A stretch of 64,000 nucleotides of DNA from Eulemur rufifrons (Eukaryota; Chordata; Mammalia; Primates; Lemuridae). Each line of letters starts with the position of its first letter. The stretch's first letter is position 1. The DNA lies in contig NC_090986.1 in the NCBI RefSeq assembly GCF_041146395.1, positions 42,258,001 through 42,322,000 on the forward strand. The letters run 5' to 3'. The notes beneath the pieces are model-generated. The model was not told the origin of the DNA. It did no database searches and saw nothing but the letters and a program-made list of their open reading frames with translations. This document shows positions 35,991 through 46,820 of this stretch, in pieces. Made by a program: the position numbers and the translations under genes.

Positions 35991-38070
35991 GGAGAAGTAG
36001 TAGGAAAGAGAGTAATAGTGTGTACCTACACTTGCTGTAGTCTTTTAGCAAAGTACTACAACAAAACATTTAAACTCAGGCAAGAGTTGACTGGTTTGCA
36101 AGCAAAACTGAAAAAAAAAAATAGAAAGAGCCCAGTAATTTAAGACCTTGAATGGGTAGAGCAGCAGTCTGGAATTTATATGAGTGAGAATAAAACTCTA
36201 TTTTGTCAAACTACTGAGATTTCAAGGATTTTCTGTAACAGCAGTAAGGTTATCGTAATTAATATCACAATAATAAATTTCTTTCATTTGATGAGTGTTA
36301 TGTCTATGAACATGTGTAAATAAATCAGTGTAAGGAGTTTACAAATTCTAGGTTGCTTATGCCATGTAATTCTGGGACACCATATTTTGTTCATTTAGTG
36401 CTTGTGAGAATTGGGACTTAAAACATTTTAATAAATTTATTTTCAGAGTTAGCTTTTCAAATCACTACTACATAGAGAAAGATGCAGATCAAAATATGTT
36501 GACATAATAAAGTGAAAAAAGGAAATCTATTATACCTAAAATGAGAGCAAATATCCATCTTAAAATGGACTTTTTATTTCACCATTACTAACAGGGAAGA
36601 GGGAATTTTCTTGCACATTTACCTGAAGAGACTTATATTAAAAAATGGAGGCTTTCCAAAATAGTCATAAAAGTTTATGTTAAAAGCAGAGGAATGAACC
36701 AGTTTGTTGATGTGGCAATTCCTTTTGTAAAGTTTTATAAATTGTTTTATTTTTCAAGTACAGTGAATAATAGTTTCTATTCCTACATATTATCTCCCCT
36801 TCAAAATAATCCAATACCCTGGACCTTTTGTTTAAAAAAAAAAAATTATTTTAGAATCTATAAAAACCTTTCTCCAAATAAAAGTTTACTTTAACCCTCA
36901 CTGTTCTGTGAAGTACATGAGCCAGAAATTTTTGCTAACCCATTTTATAAAAAAAGAGAAATATGATCTTATCACTCAAAAGACTCTAATTTCTAATTAA
37001 CCAAGTATTACCAGTGGAGTGAAAGGTCCGAATTCATGATAGACAGACAAGTAGTTTTATTTTTCTGTAATGACTACCCCTTTCACCAACCAGGCTGTGA
37101 AGATAGCTCTCAAATCAGGTCTAGTATTAAGAACTAATCTAATGCAACCACCCCCGTCTCATCTGCTCTTAACTCTCTAGCTCACACTGTGCTCATTCTA
37201 GAGAAAACCTTCCTTGAAGAGAGGGGTATAGACTTTTCTCACGGTCCTAGCTCCTCCATATTGGCAGTAAAGAAAATCATGGGGAGAAAGCAAGAAGTCT
37301 TTTTCCTTTAAATGTGAATTCTATTAGGTTGCTCTCCTTTCTCTAGATTACATCAAATGTCCCGTTATAGCCCATTTATGACAGTTTTTGGAAAACTCTC
37401 AATTTTTTTTTGTAAAAACCTTGTGAGTTTTCTAACATGGGAGATGTACCTGGGCCATGAAGCTCTCAATTCATCACTTTTGGATTTCCATGCTGCCTGA
37501 CAGTCCTGGACATAGTAAGCCCCATCGAATAGAGGACAGAGTAGCAAGATAGACTGCATGGAGAATGGAGGTATGAGGGGAATCCCTTCCCCATGACCAA
37601 ACTGGAAGTGGATTTAGCAAATAGGAATTTTCTCTGTGGATCCCAGCCACTGCTGAGTGGTGAAACAAAATTTATATTTGAGGTAAAAATCTCAAAGTTA
37701 CAATACTAAGACATTTTTATTTCCTTTTAAATTATTTTTAAATTTTTTAAAAGTTATTTCAAAGTGCTAAACTAGAAAAATGCAATATTTTAAAATATTT
37801 CCTATAATTACCAATAAATTCAGAAATTGTGATTCATACAAGTTTTATATACAGAAATTTAATATTTATGTTATCAAATATTGGAAAAATCTGTCATTAT
37901 ATACACTAACTTAGAAAAAATACCTTATGAATGTTTTGTTTTACATGAAAGTTATGTCTGATTACAAAAAATGGTATATACAATATGAAATGTGCTAATA
38001 TAGTCAATAATGAATTGCATATTTTACATTAAAAAAACTTTCAATTTTTTAGTCAATAAGTTAATAGTAT
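35991..38070. other. Unassigned AT-rich DNA
   Basis: About 2 kb without a recognised gene or repeat. Poly(A)-like runs occur at 36109-36121 and 36834-36845. 37690-38060 is extremely AT-rich. Confidence 0.4.
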
Positions 38071-38310
38071 CAACTATTTATAGAATACTTTTATGGGCCA
38101 TATTAATAAGTTCTTTTTTTAAACCTTACCCTATTAATGTGTATTACAATTTTGTAAGGAAAATATTATCACCTCCATTTTCTACCTAGATAGTTAAGAT
38201 TGTAAGTAACTTATACAAGGTCACATATTCTAATGAGTAGTTCAAATTACGATTTAAATTTATATTTTCTGATGTGAAAGTCATTTCCATTACCACTCTT
38301 CTTATTTTCA
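38071..38310 (+). mobile_element. MIR SINE, diverged
   Basis: 'cttttatgggccatattaat', 'cacctccattttctacctag', 'acttatacaaggtcacatat' and 'gaaagtcatttccattacc' are in MIR order on the plus strand. Confidence 0.55.
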
Positions 38311-38554
38311 GATGAATTAAGGAGACCAGCTTGTTCTGAAATGCATTTCCGTTCTTTGCACATCAGTTCAAGAAATATTTATTGAAAGTATTTTGCTAAG
38401 CTAGGCTCTAGGCAAATTAAAAAAGTTACTGAGTACATTACAGTTTAGTGTGGAATATTATACCACTTGGAGCAAATCTGAGCAGCCCGTCTAAGTCCAT
38501 GCATCATTCCCTAACACCGGGGGAGTTCCTATCAACATCCTTGCACAACGGACA

Positions 38555-38790
38555 GAGCATGGAACTTATGGCCTGGCAGACCTGGAGATGAATCTTGGCA
38601 TTATTATGCACTATTCGCATGACTAGATTTTTACCTTGCAACATATATCTTTTGTAAGATGGTGTTATAAACACCTACTTTATTTAAAGGTTAGAAATAA
38701 TATATATAAATCACCTTGCATAGTGTCCAACACATCACACAGTAGGCCCTCCATCACTAGTAGATGTTATTAGTGTTATTATTGGTGTTA
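38555..38790 (-). mobile_element. MIR SINE
   Basis: 'gagcatggaacttatggcct', 'ggcagacctggagatgaatc', 'cttgcatagtgtccaacaca' and 'cagtaggccctccatcacta' form the reverse complement of MIR with a diverged middle. Confidence 0.65.
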
Positions 38791-38799
38791 TAGTAAGCA

Positions 38800-39112
38800 T
38801 GCAATGGTAAGCTTTTGCTGCATAATAAAACATCCCCATTCATTTCTACTCCATGTGGTTTCTCATGCTCTAGCAGGCTAATCTAAGTTTCTTCACATGA
38901 CAGTCTTAGGGCTCCAGATAGGAGCAAGAGAGCAAACCCCAATATGTGAACACTTTCCAAGCTTCTGTTCACCTCATGTTTGCTAGTATCACATTAGCCA
39001 GAGCAAATCACCAGGTGGATCCCAAAGGTTGAGTCAGTGTGGGAAAGGGCTACCAAAGACATGGACAGGGGGCATCAACTTTCCTTGGAACCCATGGCAC
39101 AAAACCAATCTG
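38800..39112 (-). mobile_element. Possible MLT1-type LTR
   Basis: 'gcttttgctgcataataaaa', 'ccatgtggtttctcatgctc', 'cagtcttagggctccagata', 'cattagccagagcaaatcac' and 'gggaaagggctaccaaagac' match, in order, the reverse complement of the older MaLR LTRs whose minus strand begins 'ttgctgcataacaaaccacc'. Confidence 0.5.
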
Positions 39113-40570
39113 TAAGTCTGCCTCGTAATTTAACACCTGGTTTATTTAATCTATTTCATTTGGCATGAATATGTCTCATTTCTCAATGCTGTTTTCCATT
39201 AAATAATGTCCTTCTGTGGTAGTAATATTTGTGTGTGTCCTTCTATATAGCTACAACTCATTTCTCTTGAAAATGAACACAAAGTGCTAATAATTTTTAT
39301 ACCTGAATAAGGAAATTGGTAAATATATAATATCTGACTTTGAAGCATTGATAAGACTTAAAGCATTTCCCTGACATCTGTAGCTTCTGACTATGCTGTG
39401 GGCCTTGTTACTATTTGAGGAATGATGCTTTCATGCTGTAGACAGCAATTTTGCTCAATCTAAGTCACCTGTCCTTCACTGCCACATGCTAGCACATTCT
39501 CTAGGCTACAGTTGTTCCTCAGCTCTCTACTGTGATGTTACATTGCTTCAGGGTACGGTTCAGTGAATTCTTCAAATGCATCCTCGGGCGCTTATGCTCA
39601 ACCAACATCCAGTGGCTTAATCTAAGCTACTTTTCAGTGTACTTTATTCTTCCATCACTCATAATCATAGCATGGCTGAGCCCAGCAAGGGCGAATTTTC
39701 AAAATTTGAGAACCTACCTGTTAAAAAGCTTTGCCAACCAAATGTTATAAGGAGCAATTTATAAGAGGTGAGAATAGAATTAACCAAATAGCTAAATGAG
39801 GCATTTCTAAGTGTTCCAGTCACATAAATAAGAGTGGACATTTCCCACATGATACAAGTGAAAAACTATAAAGCATCAATTTCTGGACCAAGAACAACTG
39901 TTCTTGTCTCCTCAGGGACACAGTGACATACAAATTTCAGGGACAATTTAAAAAATAAGATTACCAGCTTTCTGGACATGATGTCATTTCTCATAGTTCA
40001 ATAACCAAACATGGTCTTAAGCAAAAAAACGGCTTCTTTCTGGAATATTGCTGCCTTATTTATAGTTTCTGAAACAGGGATGATTTTCCCTTTTGTGTTG
40101 GTTTATTTTAAATGTTGAAGCACTTTACTCTGAGCATGACCCAAGCTTCCTCTGTTACATGAGTTGATTTGACTCCTGTTTTGTGCTGTTGCGACCATTG
40201 CCTGGTCTGGGAGTCATTCAGCTGCTTTGAATCATAAGAGGTCAGTCAAGAGGGACGGGCCACAATAACATAAAAAGGGAAAGTAGTCTTGAGTTTATAC
40301 ACCATCATGAAAATTATCAAGGCAAGCCAAACGTTATTGCTTCAGTTACAAGAGCTGAGCTCCCTCAACCTCACCGCGTGTGGTCTTAAGTGTTGCACCT
40401 GGCCTGTCATGGATGGAAGATGTTTGACTTCACCTTCACTATGCGATAGTCATGCACCTTCATGATCCATGGCTGCTTCCACCAAGAAGGGAGATATGCC
40501 GCTCATTTTCCCCAAGGGTATTTTATTTCATAATTAATTTGGGTGACTCCCAAACAGGTTAACTTTGATC
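39113..40570. other. Mostly unique DNA; repeat-free at 40040-40570
   Basis: No recognised gene or repeat. The last 530 bp keeps several CpGs ('caccgcgtgtggtc', 'atatgccgctc') and a 'cataattaatttggg' core, and may be conserved. Confidence 0.4.
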
Positions 40571-40576
40571 TGCACT

Positions 40577-40692
40577 TCTTTTTCTTTTTTTAATATTTAT
40601 TTATTTATTTTTCTTTCCTTCTTTCTCTCTTTCTTTCTTTCTCTCTCTTTCTTTCTTTCTCTCCCTCTTTCTTTCTTTCGTTCTTTCTATTA
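40577..40692. repeat. CT-rich microsatellite (TTTC)n
   Basis: A (TTTC)/(TCTC) pyrimidine tract of about 80 bp (40610-40690) is preceded by (TTTA)n at 40592-40612. Pyrimidine mirror repeats of this type can form triplex DNA. Confidence 0.95.
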
Positions 40693-43532
40693 TAAATAGC
40701 CACTTTCAGGCTTAATTCCTTTCCTGGGTATATACAACCAAAACTTTCAAAATCCTCAGTATCATTTATTCTAAGAGAGCCGCTGATCTCCAGGTTAATA
40801 GGAGTCTTATAGCTGAGGATGGCTGTTCCTTACTTCCTGACATTATCATGCATATTAGCTTCTCCTGCCTCGAATCCTGCTCTACCTCCAAGGGCTGAGC
40901 TGATGCCTTACTCACTTTTCTCAGTCATTCATCTCTAAGACTGTCTTATAGATTAAAATGCCTTTTGCTCCTTTCATAATTATAATATATTCCATTGGAT
41001 GAGATTTCAAATGGACTCCTTGTTATGTAGCAATATAAGAGACCCTTGGGGTCCTATGTCCTGTTCCCTTGGACCCCATCTCCAGATTCTGCTCTGCCCT
41101 CCCTCCTGTGTTCATCATCCTCTTTCCCATACATTCTCCTCATTCTACTTTCCCACCATCATTTTGTGTTTTTCTTTTCTTCCCCCTCTCCATTGTGTTT
41201 CCTACTCCTCACCTCCCTCTAGGTTTCTTCTCTGTAGAGATTCCCATACAGTATATCTGCCCTTTCCGTGTGTGAGTCTGTGTGTGTGCACGCGTGTAGG
41301 TGCAGGTGTGAGAGTGTATCGGGAATGAGCACAGCGGGGAGAAGAGAGGGTGATGGTGGCAGACACTGCGGCAGAAATCTACCTCCTAGTCTCATAAGTG
41401 AGAGTATTTGAATCTTCTTGCCTAAAGTAATCAAATGAACCTGTTTTCACAGCCAATAATGAAGAGGAATCCCTTTTGGCTTTAACTCAGAATCTTCAAG
41501 CCTTTAGTGTAACATGTATTTGCCCCTCCAAGGCTCTTAAGTACAAAATATTTCAGATGATGTAAAAAAAAAAAAAGCATAATTTAATCAAGTAATGATT
41601 ACTTAATAATTTCTATAAGGTAAATTTTATATTATCTTGCTCTCATTTTCTATTTTCTCTTTATTTGGGCAACAGCATTACCTACCTGATCTGTCGTGTG
41701 CATTTTCAATGAGGCTCCCCGAGGCTGTTACAGTGATGAATAAAGGAATCCCTACGTTTGTACTACACAGTCCTCGCTGATTTAATGAGAGCCATGCCAG
41801 TGGTACTAAATCAAGCTTATCATTTCTGAAAGGCTTTGATTTTCAGGCATTAATACCAATTACCATGTTGTTGTTGACAAGACAATGAAATACCCTAGAT
41901 AACGTTGGTCAAAATTATATTTACTAAAGGAAGAGGACTAATGTGGACCCCAGTAGAGTATTAGTTTTTTTCAAAGGGTAAGATTTTTCTGGAGGAAAAA
42001 AAAAATGAAGGAAGGAAACCTTTTATCATAGCTTCCGATGGAAATGGAACATATTTATACTTTGATTTTTTATTTCATTCAAACTAGACTTGGTAGAACT
42101 CAGCAGGACAGTGCTAGGGACATTCTCCAATTTCCTGGTCTTGTTCTACAGAAGCATATTAAGCTTTTGGAAACATCAATCAGGAGACAGAAAATTGATT
42201 TTTCAGCCTTTGAGGTAGGAACAAAAGGTACAGTATTGCCCTTTCTACTTCCCATGTTCTTTCCTCTCCTACCCACTACCTGCTGTTCTGTTCCTTCCTC
42301 TGCAGATTCCACGGCACCATTGCACACTCTGCTTACTGCAGCTCTCTTTTCTCATGCCAGGATCCAATACTGAGGTCCCTGTGATTGCTGGCCATTTGTT
42401 TATCAGACAGATGAGCATGTGTTGTGTGGGGTGTTCATATCATATTAGTATTTATGCTATTTGTATAATTTTATGAAATAAAAGCACAACTATTTTATGA
42501 CATTGTAGTCATATAGCAGATATCACTGTAAAACCATTTCCTCCCATGCGAAGCTTGCCAAAGATGGCAACTACGAAAGCTAGAATTTAAGAGAAATTCA
42601 GTGGAGTTTGGGAAATAAAAGAGTGAGAATATTTGCTGGGTTAAGTTGTCTTTCTTCTTCTTCTTCTGAAAGCTGGTCTGCAAGTTTGCTTTAAGAAAAT
42701 TCAGTGGGTCTACAGTTTCCAGATTCATGTCTTCGTTCATCAGGAGCTCAGCTGAGCTGAGAGAGAAAGAGCTAGCTGAGCTGGCAGGTATCTGAGTAGC
42801 CAATTAAAGCAACAAGCCAAAAAATGAAGGAATTAAACGTTTACTCACTAACTGTGGTGGCGTAAGCCAGAGTCTAAAACCAGAGGAAGCATCAATTCTT
42901 TGTGTTCCATTTTCCTCCATGGAACAAGTGCATGGATGGAGGGTCAGGTGGGTCCGCACAGACACGGGGGCCATGTCATTGTTGACAGAGCCTGAACAAA
43001 AGGCTCAGACAGTCCTATGGACTGAGTTAGAGTACAGAAAAGTGTCTGCAAGGTTTCCCCTTCTTCCTCTATTAAGGGGTTCTCAGCAGATCCCTGATGA
43101 AGGCCGCATGTGGAGAGATCTAGGAATGAAAGCGGGTGGCCAGGACTGTCAATATGTAAAAGAGCATGCCCTACCCAAGGACAAGAGTCCTTGGCTACAG
43201 CTCCCTTCAGAGACTGTCAGGCTTTGCACTTCCCAGGGTGTGGGGAGGACAGGTTTCCCCTGTGAGGCCTGCCAGGTACAGCTTTGCAATTGCCCATGGC
43301 CAGGTATGAAAACTCACACACAGATTTTTAACCAGGAGCTGGAATCCTACCCCTTTATTTTCCACTTGTGGCTGAGAAAGTAGCAAAAGAACAACAGAAG
43401 CAAAATTAGTGCATATATTTGAGGAAGTCCCAGAACACAGAGAGAGAAAAGAAAAATAGTGCTAATGGTTTTGAGGAATGGAGGAGGTATAGCATTCCTA
43501 CCCCAATACCACAGTCTCCATGAAGATATTCT
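40693..43532. other. Mostly unique DNA
   Basis: There is no named repeat except a GT-rich bit at 41271-41312. 41640-41900 has the look of conserved non-coding DNA: 'gctgatttaatgagagcc', 'ctttgattttcaggcattaa', 'taccaattacc'. The longest frame, 154 codons at 42919-43383 on the plus strand, has cysteines and an open start but no domain I recognise and no matching splice sites, so it is left uncalled. Confidence 0.4.
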
Positions 43533-43546
43533 AAAAAAAAAAAAAT

Positions 43547-43574
43547 TACACTTGATCTTAGCCAAAAGGCCAAG
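43547..43574 (-). pseudogene. RNU2 (pseudogene fragment): U2 snRNA-derived fragment
   Basis: On the minus strand these 28 bases match nucleotides near the 5' end of U2 snRNA, the segment with 'ggccttttggctaagatc' and 'aagtgta', with one mismatch near its start. A run of 25 exact bases is far beyond chance. The first few U2 nucleotides and everything downstream are missing. A 13 A run lies at 43533-43545 on the plus strand. The U2 promoter is absent, so it is not a gene. Confidence 0.8.
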
Positions 43575-43749
43575 TAATAAAAAATTATAAAGTAGATTTC
43601 TTTCACTAAAATTCAAGTGTCCAAAGGAAAAACATAAAACAGACACAAATGTGAAGGATTTCAGTCTCTCATTAAAAGTTCTTCCTTCTTTCCTACCATA
43701 TTCCATCCCCAGCAGATCCTAATGTCTTCAGCTATATCCAACTCTAATT

Positions 43750-43907
43750 TATGTTTTATTTTTTTTTTTTTCTTTTCGAGACAGAGTCTCACTCTGTCAC
43801 CTGGGCTAGAGTGCCTTGCTGGTCTCGAACTCCTGAGCTCAAGTGATCCTCCTGCCTCAACCTCTCAGAGTGCTAAAATTACAGGTGTGAGCCACCATAC
43901 CCAGCCT
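43750..43907 (-). mobile_element. Alu with internal deletion
   Basis: From the T-rich tail, 'gagacagagtctcactctgt' and 'cacctgggctagagtgcc' are the 3' end of the right arm. The sequence then jumps to 'ttgctggtctcgaactcctg', 'caagtgatcctcctgcctc' and 'ggtgtgagccaccatac', the 5' part of the left arm. About 150 bp between is gone, giving a monomer-sized hybrid. Confidence 0.85.
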
Positions 43908-43979
43908 ATCTGTTTGATTTTATCTTCTCAAAGATGAGTGACATGAATGGATAGAAAAATGTGTGACATTATGAGAGAA

Positions 43980-44195
43980 TGTAGATTTTGGAGTTAGTGC
44001 TGCCAGCTTGGACAAGTAACTGAATCTCTTCGAGTTTCGATTTCTTCACCTGTACAATGATGACAGTAATACTAAACTGATATCTACAGGACAGTTCTCT
44101 GGGCAGACTTTCAATGACCCAGTTTTGTCCCCTTTCTTGCTTATATTTCTCAAGAATAACTGTAGCATGTGCTGGGAACACAATAAGTTGAGATA
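43980..44195 (-). mobile_element. MIR SINE
   Basis: 'gattttggagttagtgctgc', 'cagcttggacaagtaactga', 'atttcttcacctgtacaatg' and later 'gcatgtgctgggaacacaat' are in MIR order on the minus strand. About 80 bp of unrelated sequence lies between the middle and the end. Confidence 0.7.
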
Positions 44196-44209
44196 GGGAG
44201 GAACTGCCT

Positions 44210-44600
44210 AAAACACCCTAGGTCTTGTTCCTGTTCCTCCCGGGGAGTGTGGCATCTTGAGTTAGGAAGGAAATGCTCAGGCCAGCTCAGGCTTTGTTCC
44301 TGTCTCCCCTAGAAGCAGGACATTCTTCAAAGCTTTTCCCAGTGGACCACGTTGCCCCTGAGGAGGATAACACAGGGCGAGCTGTGTTTGTGGGTTCCTC
44401 AGCTGCGGTACAACTGGCGCATTCGAGACTTCATCTGCCCTGGGTAGCCTTGTTGAGCCTTGGGGGACTGGCTCATGGTGGGTCCTAGGCTTCTTTTGTC
44501 CCTGCTGCCTATCTGTAAGTAATAAACCCACTTCATATAACGTGTTGCGTATGAATGTGTTCTAACTCACTAGCCTCAGACAAGTTGGTAACCAGTGCCC
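44210..44600 (+). other. Possible LTR or retrogene 3' end
   Basis: A C/G-richer block ends with 'aataaa' at 44520-44525 and 'ccagtgccc'-type text. This layout could be an LTR with its polyadenylation signal. No family is recognised and no target-site duplication is visible. Two overlapping short frames here are not recognisable proteins. Confidence 0.3.
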
Positions 44601-44875
44601 AATGAAACTGCTTCGCCATACCTACCTTGCAGTGAAGAGTAAAGGAGACGATGAATGTGATGAATGTATCTTTCACATTGAACTTCATTATTCAAGTTTT
44701 TTTTTTAAGTAGGTTTTGCCCTTCCTTTTAATAATAACCCTTTAGTTCCCAAAATACCAAGTAAATTGCTATGTGGAAAGTTTCTAGCCATATATTATGA
44801 GTGTAGGTGGCAAGAAAGAGATAGGAGAGGAGAGGGTAAAGCTATATTTGATCCAAGCTTAAAGAATTATTTTCA

Positions 44876-45200
44876 GGCTGGGTGTGGCAACTCATACCTG
44901 TAATCTTCTCAATGGTTTGGGAGGTCAAAATGGGAGGATTGCTTGAAGCCAGGAACTTGAGACCAGCCTGGGCAAATTAGTTGAGATCCCCTCTCTACAA
45001 AAAAAAACAAAAAACAAAAACATTTTTTTAATTAGCTGGGCATGGTGGTGCACATCCCTAGTCCTAGCTACTCACTTGGGTGGCTGAAGCAGAAGGACCT
45101 CTTTAGTCCAGGAGTTTGAGGCTACAGTGAGCTATGTTCATGCCACTGCACTCTAGCTTGGGTGACAGAGTGAGGCCCTGTCTCTAAAAAGTATACAAAA
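44876..45200 (+). mobile_element. Alu SINE, J-like
   Basis: A dimeric Alu from 'ggctgggtgtggcaactcat' to 'gacagagtgaggccctgtct', with a tail mutated to 'aaaaagtatacaaaa'. A near-perfect target-site duplication flanks it: 'ttaaagaattattttca' (44859-44875) and 'ttaaagaattgattttca' (45202-45219). It differs by one inserted base. The high divergence and absence of the lemur segment suggest an old Alu. Confidence 0.9.
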
Positions 45201-45219
45201 ATTAAAGAATTGATTTTCA

Positions 45220-45502
45220 ATTCAATTTCCATGTGAGACTTTAGTTAGAGACTGCATCAGCTAGGAATGCTTGACATTACCATGAGTTATGTGGCTTTAG
45301 GAGCTCTAAACACAGGGTATAGCAATACCTGTATGTATAAATAAAAATAAAAATACACTAACCTGCAAGATAAATGTAGTGACAGTGAACATTTTTTTTA
45401 CACTGACTATTTTGGTGTTTTTTTAAAAAATAATATTTGTAAAAGAAATTGCATTTGTATAGGCAACAGGTTTCTTAGGCTTGACTAAGATGACTGCTAC
45501 AG
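45220..45502. other. Unassigned non-coding DNA
   Basis: AT-rich, without a recognised repeat. Confidence 0.4.
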
Positions 45503-45801
45503 TGTTTTTTCCGGCCCCGCTGGTTAGCTGGCCTTCCGGGGAGGCATGAGTCAGCACACTCATGTAACCAAGGTGTTATTGCCTGTGTGAACCCATGTGA
45601 TCACGCTTTCCCATGGCATGTTGCCACTATTGTCCAGAGCCATATATAAGTGCTCGCCATGTTCTCGGCCATGCTTTTCGGTGCTGCTGTATCCCCCCCC
45701 ACAATAAAGAGCATTTCACCTGCCTGCTGCTCTTCGCCTTTTCTTCCAATTTCCAAAGCCTGCACCCGAGCGCTCGCTAGCCACAGAGCATCCTCCTCAC
45801 A
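45503..45801 (+). mobile_element. Candidate class II (ERVK/betaretrovirus-like) solo LTR
   Basis: The segment begins 'tgttttttccggccccgctg' and ends 'cctcctcaca', giving TG...CA ends and about 299 bp. A TATA box 'catatataag' lies at 45641-45650 and the poly(A) signal 'aataaa' at 45703-45708. The distance of about 60 bp implies a very short R region, typical of betaretroviral LTRs. CpGs are frequent, which suggests modest age. No internal region is adjacent. A target-site duplication was not found, so the exact ends need checking. Confidence 0.55.
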
Positions 45802-46820
45802 ATATTAAATATCAAATTCTTTTGAAAAAATTTCTTTTGCTTTGCTGGTGGGTGGTAACTTGCTTAGTCTTCCTGATTGGAAATTCAACCAAGAAATGGC
45901 CCAAATCCTTTCCCCCAACTTTCATTTCCTATGCTGTACTCCCGCTGCTATGCTTAAAAGTCCATTATTCAAAATACTTGAGGGCAATTCTGGTTCCAGG
46001 CAAGATTAAGTCTGTATCCTGCTTCTTCCTCTAAATATAAATACAAACACTTGAATGAATTCATGGAGCAGCTATCTGAGGACTCTGGAAAGCAAACGGT
46101 AGCAGACAAATTTGGAAAGAAGTTCAGAATTCAAAGTACCTTCAAACCAGCAATTCATTTCCATTTCCCTCCTCTGTTATCACCTGGGTTGAAATCAAAG
46201 GCAGCCAGGTGTGGACAGAAAAAGCTTTAAGAGGCATTCTCACTTTCTGGTCTGAGGAGCAAGAAAGAGGTCAGGGAGCATGAAGACAATTCCCTGGATT
46301 TTTCTTTTCTTCTATTGTTCTCTTGTCCCTCAGTCCCCAGACAATGAAGCTGCAGCCGGGTAGCAAGAGAGGCTAGGGGTGAGTGTGAAACTCTAAGAGA
46401 AGAGAATCTTTATGTCTGACCAGAGCATCCGTGGTCCCAGAGTCATGGAGAAAATGCCTGTTGGTTTTTGCTCTCTCTGTCCTCCCACCACCTGGTCCCA
46501 CATTCACAGACACAGTCACAGGTAGTGAGTGGCAGAGTAGAGAAACTGAAGCCTCAGATTTTTGGCCATAAGAGGTAAAATGGGGATCCCAGGGAATCAG
46601 AAATTGTCAAAAAGATTTTGATGAGGAGGGAGCTCAAGAGAGCTATCCCATAAAGTGGTGTATACATTTCTGGGCTCGCCTCTGCATGGATCAGACACCA
46701 AATAGGATAGCAAAGGCTTTAAGAATAGAAATGTGGACTAGAGCACTTCCACGGACCCAGATATGGGACCACACATGGTCCAAATAGCAAGGATGAAAAC
46801 TGAACTCATATTGAAACTAT
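45802..46820. other. Unassigned DNA upstream of L1
   Basis: No gene. The stretch 46180-46820 could be the diverged 5' part of the following L1, since it runs into it without a boundary, but I cannot align it. Confidence 0.35.

Noticed and set aside
42919..43383. 154-codon open frame on the plus strand
   Set aside because: Longest frame outside LINE DNA and somewhat GC-rich, but no known domain, no splice sites that make sense and no relation to neighbouring frames. Kept as chance unless conservation shows otherwise.
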